NCBI RefSeq assembly: GCF_008919445.1
Contig: NZ_VSLG01000017.1
Location: forward strand, 1 to 64,000
Direction: 5' to 3'
DNA length: 64,000 nt
From: Serinicoccus kebangsaanensis
GTDB taxonomy: Bacteria > Actinomycetota > Actinomycetes > Actinomycetales > Dermatophilaceae
Shown: positions 32,107-40,787 of the stretch, piece by piece
Layout of the letters: each line of letters opens with the position of its first letter
Position numbering within the stretch: position 1 is the stretch's first letter
Notes under the pieces: generated by a model
What the model was told of the DNA's origin: nothing
Databases searched by the model: none
What the model saw: only the letters and a program-made list of their open reading frames with translations
Position numbers and translations under genes: made by a program

Positions 32107-32357
32107 ACCGAGCGTCGCTTGTGGTTGTCCCAGCTGTCACCGGGCGTCGCTTGTGGTTGTTTCTCCTGTCACCGGGCGTCGCTTGTGGTTGTCTCGCGAT
32201 CGACCTGGGGGCGAGCCGGCGGCGCTGTTGGAGTCTGAGCCAACCACTCGCGACGCTCGGTCGGGCCGAGGGCAACCACAAGCGACGCTCGGTCGGGCCG
32301 AGGGCAACCACAAGCGACGCTCGGTGGGGCCAGGGATAACCACAGGCGACGCTCGGT
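32107..32357. repeat. Two-armed array of 32-bp repeats
   Basis: This fills most of the 426-base gene-free stretch 31942-32367. Three direct copies begin at 32107, 32139 and 32171, each with the core GCGTCGCTTGTGGTTGT. Four copies in the opposite orientation end at 32261, 32293, 32325 and 32357. The period is exactly 32 bases in both arms; a 10-base stretch varies between copies. The arms would form a long stem in RNA or a cruciform in DNA. It lies between the 3' end of the response-regulator gene and the dap promoter. Confidence 0.85.
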
Positions 32358-32367
32358 CGGTCGTAGG

Positions 32368-33033
32368 TCAGGGTTGGACGAGGCCGGACTTGTAGGCGAG
32401 GGCCACCAGCTGCGAGCGCTCGGCGCTGCCGGTCTTCATGAGCAGCCGGGAGATGTGCGTCTTGACGGTCGCCTCGGAGACGAAGAGCTGCTGGGCGAGG
32501 TCCTTGTTGGAGGGTGCGTCGCCCATCAGAGTCAGCACCTCGAGCTCGCGGGGGGAAAGGGCGTCGAGGCTCGGCAGCCCGTGGTCGTCCCGGGGCGCCG
32601 TCTCCCGGAGCGTCTCGATCACCTTGCCGGCGACGCTTGGGTCGATCCAGGACTCGCCGGCCGCCACCTGCCGGATCGCGTCCGGCAGCCGGCTGGGAGC
32701 CGCGTCCTTGAGCATGTAGCCCGACGCCCCCGCCCGGAGAGCGCCGTAGAGCGCGTCGTCGTGGTCGAACGTCGTGAGCACGAGCACCGTGGTGACCGTC
32801 GCCCGGTCGGCCCCCTGCTCCACGATGAGGCGGGTCGCCTGGATCCCGTCCATCCCCGGCATCCGGATGTCCATGACGACCACGTCGGGTCGGGTGCTGG
32901 CGGTGAGCTCGACCGCCTCGGCACCGTCCCGCGCCAGGCCGACCACGACGATGTCGTCGTGCACCCCCAGCAGCATCTCCAGACCCTCGAGGACCTCCCG
33001 CTGGTCGTCCGCGACGACGACGCTGATGCTCAC
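32368..33033 (-). CDS. NarL/FixJ-family response regulator
   Basis: A 221-residue protein. The receiver domain (1-120) has the acidic pair in VVVADDQREV, the phosphoacceptor Asp in VVVMDIRMPGMDG and the Lys in YMLKDAAP. The C-terminal LuxR-type HTH (about 155-215) reads LSPRELEVLTLMGDAPSNKDLAQQLFVSEATVKTHISRL. It is the output of the kinase encoded immediately upstream (ATGA overlap). Its target genes are unknown. Confidence 0.92.
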   Translation of the reverse strand: MSISVVVADDQREVLEGLEMLLGVHDDIVVVGLARDGAEAVELTASTRPDVVVMDIRMPGMDGIQATRLIVEQGADRATVTTVLVLTTFDHDDALYGALRAGASGYMLKDAAPSRLPDAIRQVAAGESWIDPSVAGKVIETLRETAPRDDHGLPSLDALSPRELEVLTLMGDAPSNKDLAQQLFVSEATVKTHISRLLMKTGSAERSQLVALAYKSGLVQP

Positions 33034-34340
33034 TCCGGCTCGGCCCGGTTGCGGGTGCTACGGGACTCCGACGGCGGGCCACCGGAGCTCGGCGGGCGCA
33101 CCGGGAGCACGGCGGTGCTCACGAACTCCTCGCCCGACCAGCCGGCGTCGAAGTTGCCGCCGACCAGCCCGACGCGCTCGCGCAGACCGCGCAGCCCGGT
33201 GCCTCCGTTGGGGGTGGCGGGTCGGGCGCCGTGGCTCGCGCGGGACCGCACCTGCACCTGGAGCTCGCTGCCCTGCCAGGCGAGGTAGACGTCGACCAGG
33301 GCTCCCCGTCCGGCGTGCTTGAGCGCGTTGGTGAGCGACTCCTGCACCACTCGGTATGCCGCGCCGCCGACCGAGGGGTCGACCTCCTGCGGGGTGCCGG
33401 ACCGGTGGACCTCGACGATGAGACCGCTGCTGCGGGGCACCTCCACGAGAGCCTCGATGTCGTCCAGGCCGGGCTGGGCACTGGGGGAGAGGTCGCGGTC
33501 GAGCTCGCCCGCGCGGGGCTCGCCCTCCTCGTCCCGCAGCACGCCGAGCAGGCGGTGCAGCTCGCGCATGCTCTGGGCGCCCGTCGTCTCGATGGTGCCC
33601 AGGGCGCGTTGGATGGTGTCCACCCTGGCGTCCTCCGGCAGGTCCCGGCCCACCGACTGGCTCATGGCGCGGGCGCCGGCGGCCTGCATCATCATGGCGC
33701 TGACCGAGTGGGCGACGATGTCGTGCAGCTCCCGGGCGATGCGGTGGCGCTCGGCCTGCGCGGCCTGCTCGGCGCGCACGTCGATCTCACCGTGCAGTGC
33801 GGTGGCGCGTCGCTGTGCGTAGCGCTCGACCGTCCCGGAGCCCCAGGCCGCGAGGACCAGCGCCGCGAAGAAGGTCGTCGAGGACAGGTAGTCACCGAAC
33901 TCGGGGGCGGTGAAGGACTTGGCGACGTTGCGCACGATGAGCGGCACCTGGACCAGGCCCACCACCAGCGAGCCCCACCAGCGCAGGAGCCCCCCACGTC
34001 GGGCGGCCGCGTGGATCGCGACGAGCAGGCAGAAGATGGGCTGGCCGTACTCCAGGGCGAGGGTGAGGCCGATGGTGATGACCCCGACGATGACCAAGGA
34101 CGGCACCGGGAAGCGATAGCGGAGCGCCAGCACGACACTCATCACCAGCACGAGGAGGGCGATCAGCCACGCGGGTGCGGTGCCACCACCGGCGAGGGCC
34201 AGGTCGTCGATGAGCACGCCGGTCGTGCCGAGGTCGAAGATCGTGGCCAGGACGATGGCGAGCACGCCAAAACCTCTGATCAGCAGCCGCCACCGGCGTC
34301 CATGCGGGATGTCTGGCGGGCCAGAGGTCGAGCTGGTCAC
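33030..34340 (-). CDS. NarL-type sensor histidine kinase
   Basis: A protein of about 436 residues. Six or so membrane helices are in the N-terminal half. A HisKA_3 dimerisation/phosphoacceptor segment follows (ERHRIARELHDIVAHSVSAMMMQ, His in ELHD). The HATPase region includes VVQESLTNALKHAGRG (N-box) and NGGTGLRGLRERVGLVGG (G-boxes). It is a membrane sensor paired with the downstream response regulator. GTG 34340 follows a GAGAGAGAG site; the open frame extends further but looks non-coding. The signal is unknown. Confidence 0.88.
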   Translation of the reverse strand: MTSSTSGPPDIPHGRRWRLLIRGFGVLAIVLATIFDLGTTGVLIDDLALAGGGTAPAWLIALLVLVMSVVLALRYRFPVPSLVIVGVITIGLTLALEYGQPIFCLLVAIHAAARRGGLLRWWGSLVVGLVQVPLIVRNVAKSFTAPEFGDYLSSTTFFAALVLAAWGSGTVERYAQRRATALHGEIDVRAEQAAQAERHRIARELHDIVAHSVSAMMMQAAGARAMSQSVGRDLPEDARVDTIQRALGTIETTGAQSMRELHRLLGVLRDEEGEPRAGELDRDLSPSAQPGLDDIEALVEVPRSSGLIVEVHRSGTPQEVDPSVGGAAYRVVQESLTNALKHAGRGALVDVYLAWQGSELQVQVRSRASHGARPATPNGGTGLRGLRERVGLVGGNFDAGWSGEEFVSTAVLPVRPPSSGGPPSESRSTRNRAEPE

Positions 34341-34389
34341 GGTCGCTCTCTCTCTTGGTCGGGCCGATGGGGCGGGAAGGGAACCCAAC

Positions 34390-34818
34390 CTAGCGGCAGA
34401 ACCGGGGGAACATCTGACAGAACCAGTTGTCCGTGGTGGCCCGATCGGCATCCATGGACACCAGCTGCATCGACGAGGCCGGTGTGGCCCGCCCTGGTCG
34501 AGCGAGCGCGACCGCGCGAGCCAACCTCAGCGCGATCATCCGTTCGCCGTCCTGGGCCGTCAGCACCTCGACCACGTCGATGCGGTCGTGCTCGTCCCTG
34601 TCGCCCCCTGCCGCGACAGGGACGAGCACGACATGCAGCGGAAGGGATGGGGTGGGCTCCCTGTCGCCCACCCGCATCACGGCGTGTTCCGGGGTGACCA
34701 GCTCGGCCTGACCTAGGGTCCGGCCCGAGTGTCCCTCTGCATCACCCTCCACGACACGCACGTGACCTCTGAACTGCACGCGCCCCAGTCTGATGGTGTC
34801 ACCAGACCGGGGCGTCAT
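34390..34818 (-). CDS. Hypothetical protein
   Basis: About 142 residues with no family I recognise. The middle part alternates hydrophobic and charged residues like a small beta-rich domain (LPLHVVLVPVAAGGDRDEHDRIDVVEVL) and the C-terminus ends WFCQMFPRFCR. Codon third positions are mostly G/C, which supports coding, but the opposite strand also has open frames. ATG 34818 is assumed; GTG 34783 is an alternative. It lies upstream of the histidine kinase gene on the same strand. Confidence 0.45.
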   Translation of the reverse strand: MTPRSGDTIRLGRVQFRGHVRVVEGDAEGHSGRTLGQAELVTPEHAVMRVGDREPTPSLPLHVVLVPVAAGGDRDEHDRIDVVEVLTAQDGERMIALRLARAVALARPGRATPASSMQLVSMDADRATTDNWFCQMFPRFCR

Positions 34819-34872
34819 CCTCAAGACTGATTTCCGTCAGGCAGGTGCAGGAGGCAGATGGCGCTCGCGGGA

Positions 34873-36432
34873 TCAGGGTCGGGGGCCACCGCCCATCCCG
34901 CCGAGGGCGTACTCGCCGGCCGTGGTGGAGGCGAGCTCGGTGTCGCCGGCGCTGACGGTATACGTCTGTCCCGCCTCCAGGTCGGTGGTGGACAGCACGA
35001 GCGACGCGGTGTCCTTGGTCACCGGGACCTCGGCGACCACGGAGCCCTGGGCGTCGGTGACCGTGAGCGTCTGCCCGGCCGCGACCACGCCCGACAGGGC
35101 GGCGGCGATCGAGGCCTGGTCACTGTCGGTGGACGGTGCCATCATCATCCCGGCGCTGCCGAGGGCCGTGAGCGTGCCGCCGGAGACGAGGAAGTCGCCG
35201 TCGACGTCGATCGCACCGTTGCCGTCCATGGTGGGTCCGTTGACGACCACCGTCCCTCCGGTCATGGTGACCACGCCGTTGGAGTCCAGCCCGTCGCCGT
35301 CGGAGGTCAGGGTCAGCGAGCCGCCGCTGATCTCGACCGAGGGGGTGATCGTGTCGGACACGGCGTTGAGCGCGTCGTCGGTGGCGGTCACGTCGGTGCT
35401 GCCTCCCTCGACGATGATGCGGGCCGACTCCAGACCCTCCAGGGACCCGCTGACGGTGAGGGTGCCGCCCACGAGGTCGATGACGTTCTCCGCCGTGACC
35501 GCGTCGTCGCCGGCGGCGACGCTCACCGTCGTGTCCTCCCCGGAGAGGGCGATGATCCCGGTGCCGTCCTCGGTGTTGTCCGACGTCAGCCCGTCGTCCT
35601 GGGCGGTGACCGTCACGGTGCCGCCCTGGACGGAGAGGAAGTCCTTGCCCCGGATCCCGTCGTCGGCGGCGATCACGTCGAGGTCGCCGGAGAGGATCAC
35701 CAGGCCGTCCTTGCTGGTGATGCCGTCGCCGCCGTTGCCCTGGACGGTCAGCGAGCCGTCGCCGGCGATGGTGAGGTCGGCGGTGGAGTAGAGCGCCGCG
35801 TTGGGGGCGTCCACCTCCTCGCCGGTCTCCTCGTCGACGCCGGCGTCGGTCTGGGCGTAGGTCTCCGGGTCGGTCAGCGAGTTGTCCGACCCGTCGGCGA
35901 GCACGACGGTCGCGTCCTCGGCGGAGCTGACCTGCAGCGCCGGCCCGAGCGAGCTGGTGATGTCGACGCCGTCGAGCACGACGGTGACGTCCTCCTCCTC
36001 GGGCACGGCCACGACGACCTGACCGTCGCCGAGGGTGCCGGAGAGGACGTAGGTGCCGGCCTCGGTGACGGTGACCAGGTCGGTCCCCTCCTCGGTCGTG
36101 GTCACCTGGACGCCGTTGTCGGCGGTGGTGCCAGCACCGTCGGCCAGGGCGACCGCGACCGCGCTCTGCTCGTCGTCGTCGGCCTCGTCGCCGTCCGCGT
36201 GGGTGGTGAGGCCGACGACCCCGATGGGCTCCTCGGTCGTGGACTCGTCGCTCGCCTCCTGGGCGCCCGTGCTGCTGGTCGCCTCCTCCGTGCGCTCGGT
36301 GCTCGACGTCGTCGTGGCCACGGTGGTGCCGGCGGCCGTGCTGCTGGAGGTCTCCTGGATGCCGCAGCCGGCGATGAGCGCGGCGACGGCGAGGCTGGCG
36401 GCGGTGGTGCGGAGCCGGGTGCGGATGGTCAT
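34873..36432 (-). CDS. Carbohydrate-binding DUF4353-type lipoprotein
   Basis: A 519-residue lipoprotein. The signal peptide ends in the lipobox LIAGC, followed by a Ser/Thr/Glu-rich linker (about 25-100). A long right-handed beta-helix-like region follows, built of repeated GG-x-(L/V/T)-x-(V/I) and DDG(I/L) units (SKDGLVILSGDLDVIAADDG, SVQGGTVTVTAQDDGL). DUF4353 proteins (Cthe_2159-like) bind acidic polysaccharides and calcium. It is encoded downstream of VTC and DUF4956 genes, a recurring trio. ATG 36432 follows GAGGAGAG. It is probably anchored on the outer face of the membrane. Confidence 0.83.
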   Translation of the reverse strand: MTIRTRLRTTAASLAVAALIAGCGIQETSSSTAAGTTVATTTSSTERTEEATSSTGAQEASDESTTEEPIGVVGLTTHADGDEADDDEQSAVAVALADGAGTTADNGVQVTTTEEGTDLVTVTEAGTYVLSGTLGDGQVVVAVPEEEDVTVVLDGVDITSSLGPALQVSSAEDATVVLADGSDNSLTDPETYAQTDAGVDEETGEEVDAPNAALYSTADLTIAGDGSLTVQGNGGDGITSKDGLVILSGDLDVIAADDGIRGKDFLSVQGGTVTVTAQDDGLTSDNTEDGTGIIALSGEDTTVSVAAGDDAVTAENVIDLVGGTLTVSGSLEGLESARIIVEGGSTDVTATDDALNAVSDTITPSVEISGGSLTLTSDGDGLDSNGVVTMTGGTVVVNGPTMDGNGAIDVDGDFLVSGGTLTALGSAGMMMAPSTDSDQASIAAALSGVVAAGQTLTVTDAQGSVVAEVPVTKDTASLVLSTTDLEAGQTYTVSAGDTELASTTAGEYALGGMGGGPRP

Positions 36433-36469
36433 GGTCTCTCCTCGGTGTGGTGCGGGTGGTGGTGCGGGG

Positions 36470-37228
36470 TCAGCCGGCCAGCGGACCGGCGGTGGTGAGC
36501 AGGCGGTGCCAGCGGTGCGCGGGCAGCGTGGGGTCGAGCAGGGCCAGGCCGGTGCCGAACTTGCTGATCCGGACCGGGCGATGGCCGGCGGCCCAGAGCC
36601 GGCGGTCCAGGCCGGAGGGCGTCGAGCCGCCCTTGGTCTCGACGATCACCACGCCCTCGGGGGCCAGCACCGTGCCGTCAGGTGCGACCCACCGCAGGGC
36701 GGTGTCGACGGTGGCGCGGGCGCCGTCGGGCAGCGCCAGCGTCGTCCTCCGGTATGCCGTGTCGAGCGCGGGCGCGCCGCTCCACCCGGTGCGGGGGACC
36801 GGCACCCCGCACCCCGCGAGGGTGCGCTGCACGAAGCCGGTCGCCTCCGCGGTGAGTGCGGACGGCATACCGACCGGGTGCGGCTGGCGTGCCTTGACCG
36901 TGGTGCCGCGCGGACCGCGGGTCTTGACCTCGAGCCAGCAGGTGCCGGTGTCGAGGTAGGAGCGGGTGCGGACCTTCCACCGGCGACGGCGGGCGGTCGC
37001 GGTCGAGCGGTAGCTGGCCCGGTCCCCGGTGTCGAAGTAGGTCGAGGCATACCGCTGCGACCGGCGCCCGTCGATCTCGAGCACCCTGGTGCCGGTGGGC
37101 AGGTGGAGCAGGGCGTCGTCGAGGTCGTGCCGGGCGAGCAGGTACTTGCGGTCCACCCGGGTCAGCAGGGCCGACTCGGCCACCAGGTCGGTGAGGCTGA
37201 TCGGGGCGAGCGAGGCGAGCGGCGTCAT
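36470..37228 (-). CDS. VTC-domain protein (polyphosphate polymerase-like)
   Basis: A 252-residue VTC domain. RVDRKYLLARHDLDD, RYASTYFDTGDRASY, RRRWKVRTRSYLDTG, CWLEVKTRG and VIVETKGG give the basic and acidic tunnel residues of the VTC4/TTM fold. These enzymes make polyphosphate from ATP or act on related triphosphates; bacterial VTC proteins next to DUF4956 are of unsettled function. ATG 37228 overlaps the DUF4956 stop (ATGA). The catalytic residues appear intact. Confidence 0.85.
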   Translation of the reverse strand: MTPLASLAPISLTDLVAESALLTRVDRKYLLARHDLDDALLHLPTGTRVLEIDGRRSQRYASTYFDTGDRASYRSTATARRRRWKVRTRSYLDTGTCWLEVKTRGPRGTTVKARQPHPVGMPSALTAEATGFVQRTLAGCGVPVPRTGWSGAPALDTAYRRTTLALPDGARATVDTALRWVAPDGTVLAPEGVVIVETKGGSTPSGLDRRLWAAGHRPVRISKFGTGLALLDPTLPAHRWHRLLTTAGPLAG

Positions 37229-37845
37229 CGGGCCACCGCCTCGCGCGTCGAGACCGACGTCGTGGTCGCCGCCGCGGGTGTCCTGCGGGTGCTGGCCGAC
37301 GGCATCCAGCCGACCTCGACGTGGGTGCTGTCGTCGACGAGGTCCAGGCGCACCGTGCGGGTGCTGACGACCTCCCCGCCCAGCAACGTCTGCAGCCGCG
37401 CGACGAGGTCGTCGGGGTCGGTCACCGCATGGTCCAGCACCACCAGCTGCTGCCGCAGCTCTGCCTGCCGCCCGGAGACCAGCGGGTGGTCCCCGATCGC
37501 GAGGGCCAGCACCACCAGGGCCATGAGGCCGGCACCGATCGGCAGGCTGGTGACGCCGATGCCGCCGAGCAGGCCCAGCGCCAGCGAGGCGAAGTAGTAG
37601 GCGATCTCGCGCTGGCTCAGCTCGCTCGAGCGCAGCCGGATGATGGACAGCACGCCGAACAGGCCCAGGCCGAGACCGATCGTGGCGGCCGAGGAGGTGA
37701 GCGCCATGCTCACGGCGAGCACCCCGACGTTCACCCCGAGGAAGGCCGGCACCAGCTCGGTGCGGCGGTGCCGTGGCAGGTAGATCGCGAAGGTCAGCAG
37801 GATGATCGCGACCAGGTCGACGGCGGGCAGGATCAGGGCGTTCAT
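37225..37845 (-). CDS. DUF4956 membrane protein
   Basis: A 206-residue protein with four or so membrane helices in the first 120 residues and the DUF4956 core FGVLSIIRLRSSELSQREIAYYFASLALGLLGG. A soluble C-terminal domain of about 85 residues follows. It is consistently linked with VTC proteins and may conduct or organise their product at the membrane. ATG 37845 follows GAGGAG. First gene of the three-gene operon. Confidence 0.85.
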   Translation of the reverse strand: MNALILPAVDLVAIILLTFAIYLPRHRRTELVPAFLGVNVGVLAVSMALTSSAATIGLGLGLFGVLSIIRLRSSELSQREIAYYFASLALGLLGGIGVTSLPIGAGLMALVVLALAIGDHPLVSGRQAELRQQLVVLDHAVTDPDDLVARLQTLLGGEVVSTRTVRLDLVDDSTHVEVGWMPSASTRRTPAAATTTSVSTREAVAR

Positions 37846-38000
37846 GAGGGCTCCTCGTGGGTGGTGCGGTGCGTCGTCCCTCCATTGCGCGGCGCGGGGC
37901 TATGTGCCCGCTGTGAACGGGCGGTGCTGCCTGTATGAGGTGTGGCAGGCTTGCCCCCACGTCGGGTCCGGCCGACGGTCGAGTTGGGCGAAGGAGAGCC

Positions 38001-38744
38001 ATGGAGCGCGAGCAGATCGATCTCGACACCGAGGGCGTGGGACGCGGCGCGATCATCCGCTACGGCCACTGGGGCAGGCCGGTCGTGGTCTTCCCCTCCG
38101 AGGCGGGCCGGGCCTGGGACTTCGAGAACAACGGGATGCTCGACGGCATCGCCGACCTGCTCGAGGGCGGTCGCGTCAAGCTCTACTGCGTCGACTCCTT
38201 CGACCACCTGACGTGGAGCGACAACAGCCTGCCCACCGAGGAGCGGGCCCGCCGGCACGGCGGCTACGAGCGCTGGATCCTGAGCACCGTGGTGCCCCTG
38301 ATCGACCAGGACTCACCGGGCCACGCGAGCATCGTCACCGTCGGGGCGAGCATGGGTGGCTTCCACGCGGTGAACTTCGCGCTCAAGCGGCCGGACGTCT
38401 TCGGGGTGGGCATCAGCCTGTCCGGCAACTTCGACCCCAGCTCCTGGCACGGGTGGGGCGAGCTGGGTGAGGCGACCTACTTCGCCAACCCCACGGCATA
38501 CGTGTCCGGCATGGAGGGCGACCACCTGCAGTGGGTGCGCGAGCACGCCAACATCCTGCTGGTCGCCGGGCAGGGAGCCTTCGAGGTGCACCCGACCCGG
38601 TCGCTGCCCGGCGCGCAGATGATGGCCGGGATCCTGGCGGAGAAGGGCATACCGCACGAGCTCGACCTGTGGGGCCACGACAGCGCGCACGACTGGCCCT
38701 GGTGGCGCAAGCAGCTCGCCCACCACCTACCCCGCTTCTGCTGA
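38001..38744 (+). CDS. Alpha/beta-fold esterase family protein
   Basis: A 247-residue esterase-D-like protein. VVVFPSEAGRAWDFENNGM is the oxyanion region, IVTVGASMGGFHAVNFAL holds the G-x-S-x-G nucleophile (GASMG), and a late His lies in LWGHDSAHDWPWW. ATG 38001 follows AAGGAG. Such esterases often neighbour ATP-grasp enzymes, and one lies 2 kb downstream, separated here by a repeat-flanked gene and a DUF3817 gene. The substrate is unknown; cleavage of an amide or ester made by the ATP-grasp partner is a reasonable guess. Confidence 0.8.
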   Translation: MEREQIDLDTEGVGRGAIIRYGHWGRPVVVFPSEAGRAWDFENNGMLDGIADLLEGGRVKLYCVDSFDHLTWSDNSLPTEERARRHGGYERWILSTVVPLIDQDSPGHASIVTVGASMGGFHAVNFALKRPDVFGVGISLSGNFDPSSWHGWGELGEATYFANPTAYVSGMEGDHLQWVREHANILLVAGQGAFEVHPTRSLPGAQMMAGILAEKGIPHELDLWGHDSAHDWPWWRKQLAHHLPRFC

Positions 38745-38786
38745 CCCCCCGGGGTGCTCTCCGTTGCAGGTGAGGCCACCACGCCC

Positions 38787-39030
38787 ACCGCGGTCGGTTC
38801 GTGCTGCCCTGGCGACACCTTCCCACCGCGTGACTTCCCTGCCGCGCCAACCGCGGTGGCTTCGTGCTGCTCTGGCCACACGTTCCCACACCGCGGTGAC
38901 TTCCCTGCCGGGGCTGACCGCGGTGGCTTCGTGTGGCTCTGGCGACACGTTCCCACCGCGGTGACTATCCCCCTGGAGCCGACCGCGGTCGGTTCGTGCT
39001 GCCCTGACGACACCTTCCCACCGCGGTCAG
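38787..39030. repeat. Tandem CCGCGG-containing repeats, first array
   Basis: This occupies the 38745-39051 gene-free gap. Four units of about 63-67 bases begin at 38787, 38850, 38917 and 38982. Each carries ACCGCGGT(G/C)G-TTCGTG and then CCCACCGCGGTGAC about 37 bases later. Related units recur at 40052-40202, on the other side of the DUF559-like gene. Confidence 0.82.
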
Positions 39031-39051
39031 GGCCGCTCGCGGTGGGCGCGG

Positions 39052-39993
39052 TCACCCAGACCGTGCCCACCGGGAGTCGAGGGCGATCGCGCAGGTATGC
39101 CCGCAGGGCCTGGGTGACCCCGTCCAGCCTCGCGCCTGCTGGGCAGCGGCCACGTCGGCGGCGAGCCGGCACGGATCGCTCACGACTTCGACCCAGCCGG
39201 CTCGGAGCACGACGCCACCCTCCCCAACGGCTTCTCGATCGCGCCGCCGGTCAGCGAGCTGCTTCTCCCGGTGCCACAGTGCGCCGTCGATCTCGACGCC
39301 CAGCGCCCGCGCACGGTCACGGAAATCCATGGTCCGTCCGAGGGCGCGACCGTCCGCGCCGCCGATCGGATCCTGACGGCACATGCGCGGAAGGCCGTGC
39401 GCCGTCTCGACATCGCGGACGTAGCGTGCCTCGGCGGCGCTACCCAGCCCGTCCTCGGCGGCCATCAGGGCCTCCGTGAGCACATCGCGTGCGGGGTGAC
39501 GTGGATGGTGCACGAGCTCGGCGCGCAGCTCAGCCACGGTGACCTTGCGTGAGGAGACGGCACGCGTGATGAGCGCCATGGCACCGTCGATGTCGTTCGG
39601 GCGGAGGGCGATGACGTCGATGATGGTCTGCGGCAGCGTGGTCAACGGAAGTCCGTGTCGCCGTGCCACCGTCAACCGGCGACGCCGACGGGTCTTGACG
39701 CCCGTGAACGTGCTGGTGCGGTGCGTGTCGAAGTGCTCCGCCAGCGTGATGATGGCTGGTTGGTCCGACGTCAGGTCCCACAGGTGCAAGGCGCAGCGCA
39801 GGCTGACGACTGCCCCAGCCCCGCGCGCCAAGACCGCCGCCTCGACGCGTTCGAGCCATGTGACCTGCCCGGTGTGGGTCACATACGTCGCTCGGAAGAC
39901 CTGTTGCCAGGAGTGCTTGTCCAGTCGGTGCCGGATCTGCGCGATCGTCATGCCGTCCGCGAGTGCCTGGCGGCGCGAGGTCACCTTTCTCAT
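39052..39993 (-). CDS. AbiEi-like/DUF559 endonuclease-domain protein
   Basis: A 313-residue protein. The N-terminal winged-helix region resembles AbiEi antitoxin-type proteins (RRQALADGMTIAQIRHRL, WLERVEAAVLARGAGAVVSLRCALHLW). The C-terminal segment resembles DUF559/Vsr-type nucleases (RALGVEIDGALWHREKQ, then GWVEVVSDP). Full nuclease motifs are not clear. ATG 39993 was selected because upstream codons belong to the repeat array. It is flanked on both sides by the same CCGCGG repeats, suggesting a mobile or genomic-island-like cargo. Its function is not assignable beyond possible defence or regulation. Confidence 0.65.
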   Translation of the reverse strand: MRKVTSRRQALADGMTIAQIRHRLDKHSWQQVFRATYVTHTGQVTWLERVEAAVLARGAGAVVSLRCALHLWDLTSDQPAIITLAEHFDTHRTSTFTGVKTRRRRRLTVARRHGLPLTTLPQTIIDVIALRPNDIDGAMALITRAVSSRKVTVAELRAELVHHPRHPARDVLTEALMAAEDGLGSAAEARYVRDVETAHGLPRMCRQDPIGGADGRALGRTMDFRDRARALGVEIDGALWHREKQLADRRRDREAVGEGGVVLRAGWVEVVSDPCRLAADVAAAQQARGWTGSPRPCGHTCAIALDSRWARSG

Positions 39994-40051
39994 GGGCTCC
40001 AGAGTGGCTGCTCGGACCGACCGGGCGCCGAAGTCATCCACAGGCATACCG

Positions 40052-40202
40052 ACCGCGGTGGCTTCGTGTGGCTCCGGCGACACTTTCCCACCGCGGTGAC
40101 TTCCCTGCTGGCACCGACCGCGGTGGCTAGAGGTTGTCAGGGGCGCGCATAACGACCGCGGTGGCTAGAGGTTGCCAGGGCCACGCTTACCGACCGCGGT
40201 GG
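40052..40202. repeat. Tandem CCGCGG-containing repeats, second array
   Basis: This lies in the gap 39994-40249. One long unit at 40052 matches the array at 38787-39030. It is followed by shorter 38-base units at 40117, 40155 and 40193 that share ACCGCGGTGGC(T/C) but continue with AGAGGTTG(T/C)CAGGG. Confidence 0.8.
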
Positions 40203-40249
40203 CCAGGGGTATGCCCGTGGCGGGGGAGCCCTGGGGGGAGCCCGGCAGG

Positions 40250-40723
40250 TCAGCCGACGGGAGGGCCGATCGCCAGCAGGGCGCTGAAGACGGCACCGAC
40301 GACCAGCAGCGCCACCACGGCCGAGGGCAACGGGCGGCGGAGCACGGCCGCGAGCGCGCGCTCGACCGCCGTCCTGGCACCGCTCTCGCGCAGCCGCCAC
40401 CGCTCACCGGCAAGCCCACGACGCCTGACCCACCGCTCGAAGGGGATCGTGGTGAACGGCGGCACCGCGCTGGCCAGCCCGAGCACCATCCGCCGGGCGC
40501 CCCACCGCTGGTCCACGCCCACCACCAGCACCACGACGCAGTAGGCCAGGAAGACGAAGCCGTGGACCGGGCCGGCGATGCTCACGCCGAGGTCGGTGGT
40601 GCGGGTGAGGTACTTCAGCGTCATGCCGAGCAGCAGCAGCGCCCACGTCACCGCCTCGGCGTCGGCGAGCAGGCGGAGCAGGCGACCGGGTCCGGGGGAG
40701 AGCACCCCTGCATTGTCGATCAC
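40250..40723 (-). CDS. DUF3817 integral membrane protein
   Basis: A protein of about 157 residues with three or so membrane helices. The DUF3817 core reads LLRLLADAEAVTWALLLLGMTLKYLTR, then GPVHGFVFLAYCVVVLVV. A basic, hydrophilic section and a last helix follow. GTG 40723 (or GTG 40705) is the start, divergent from the ATP-grasp gene. DUF3817 proteins are widespread small membrane proteins in actinobacteria with no established function. Confidence 0.75.
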   Translation of the reverse strand: MIDNAGVLSPGPGRLLRLLADAEAVTWALLLLGMTLKYLTRTTDLGVSIAGPVHGFVFLAYCVVVLVVGVDQRWGARRMVLGLASAVPPFTTIPFERWVRRRGLAGERWRLRESGARTAVERALAAVLRRPLPSAVVALLVVGAVFSALLAIGPPVG

Positions 40724-40787
40724 CGGCCGGCCGCGGGCATACGGACCCCTCCTGACGCGAGGACCGGGAAGCGCTAACGTTCCGACC

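Noticed and set aside
32107-32357. Periodic repeat considered as a CRISPR array
   Set aside because: The variable parts are only about 10 bases, the copies occur in two opposite orientations, and there are no cas genes in the window.
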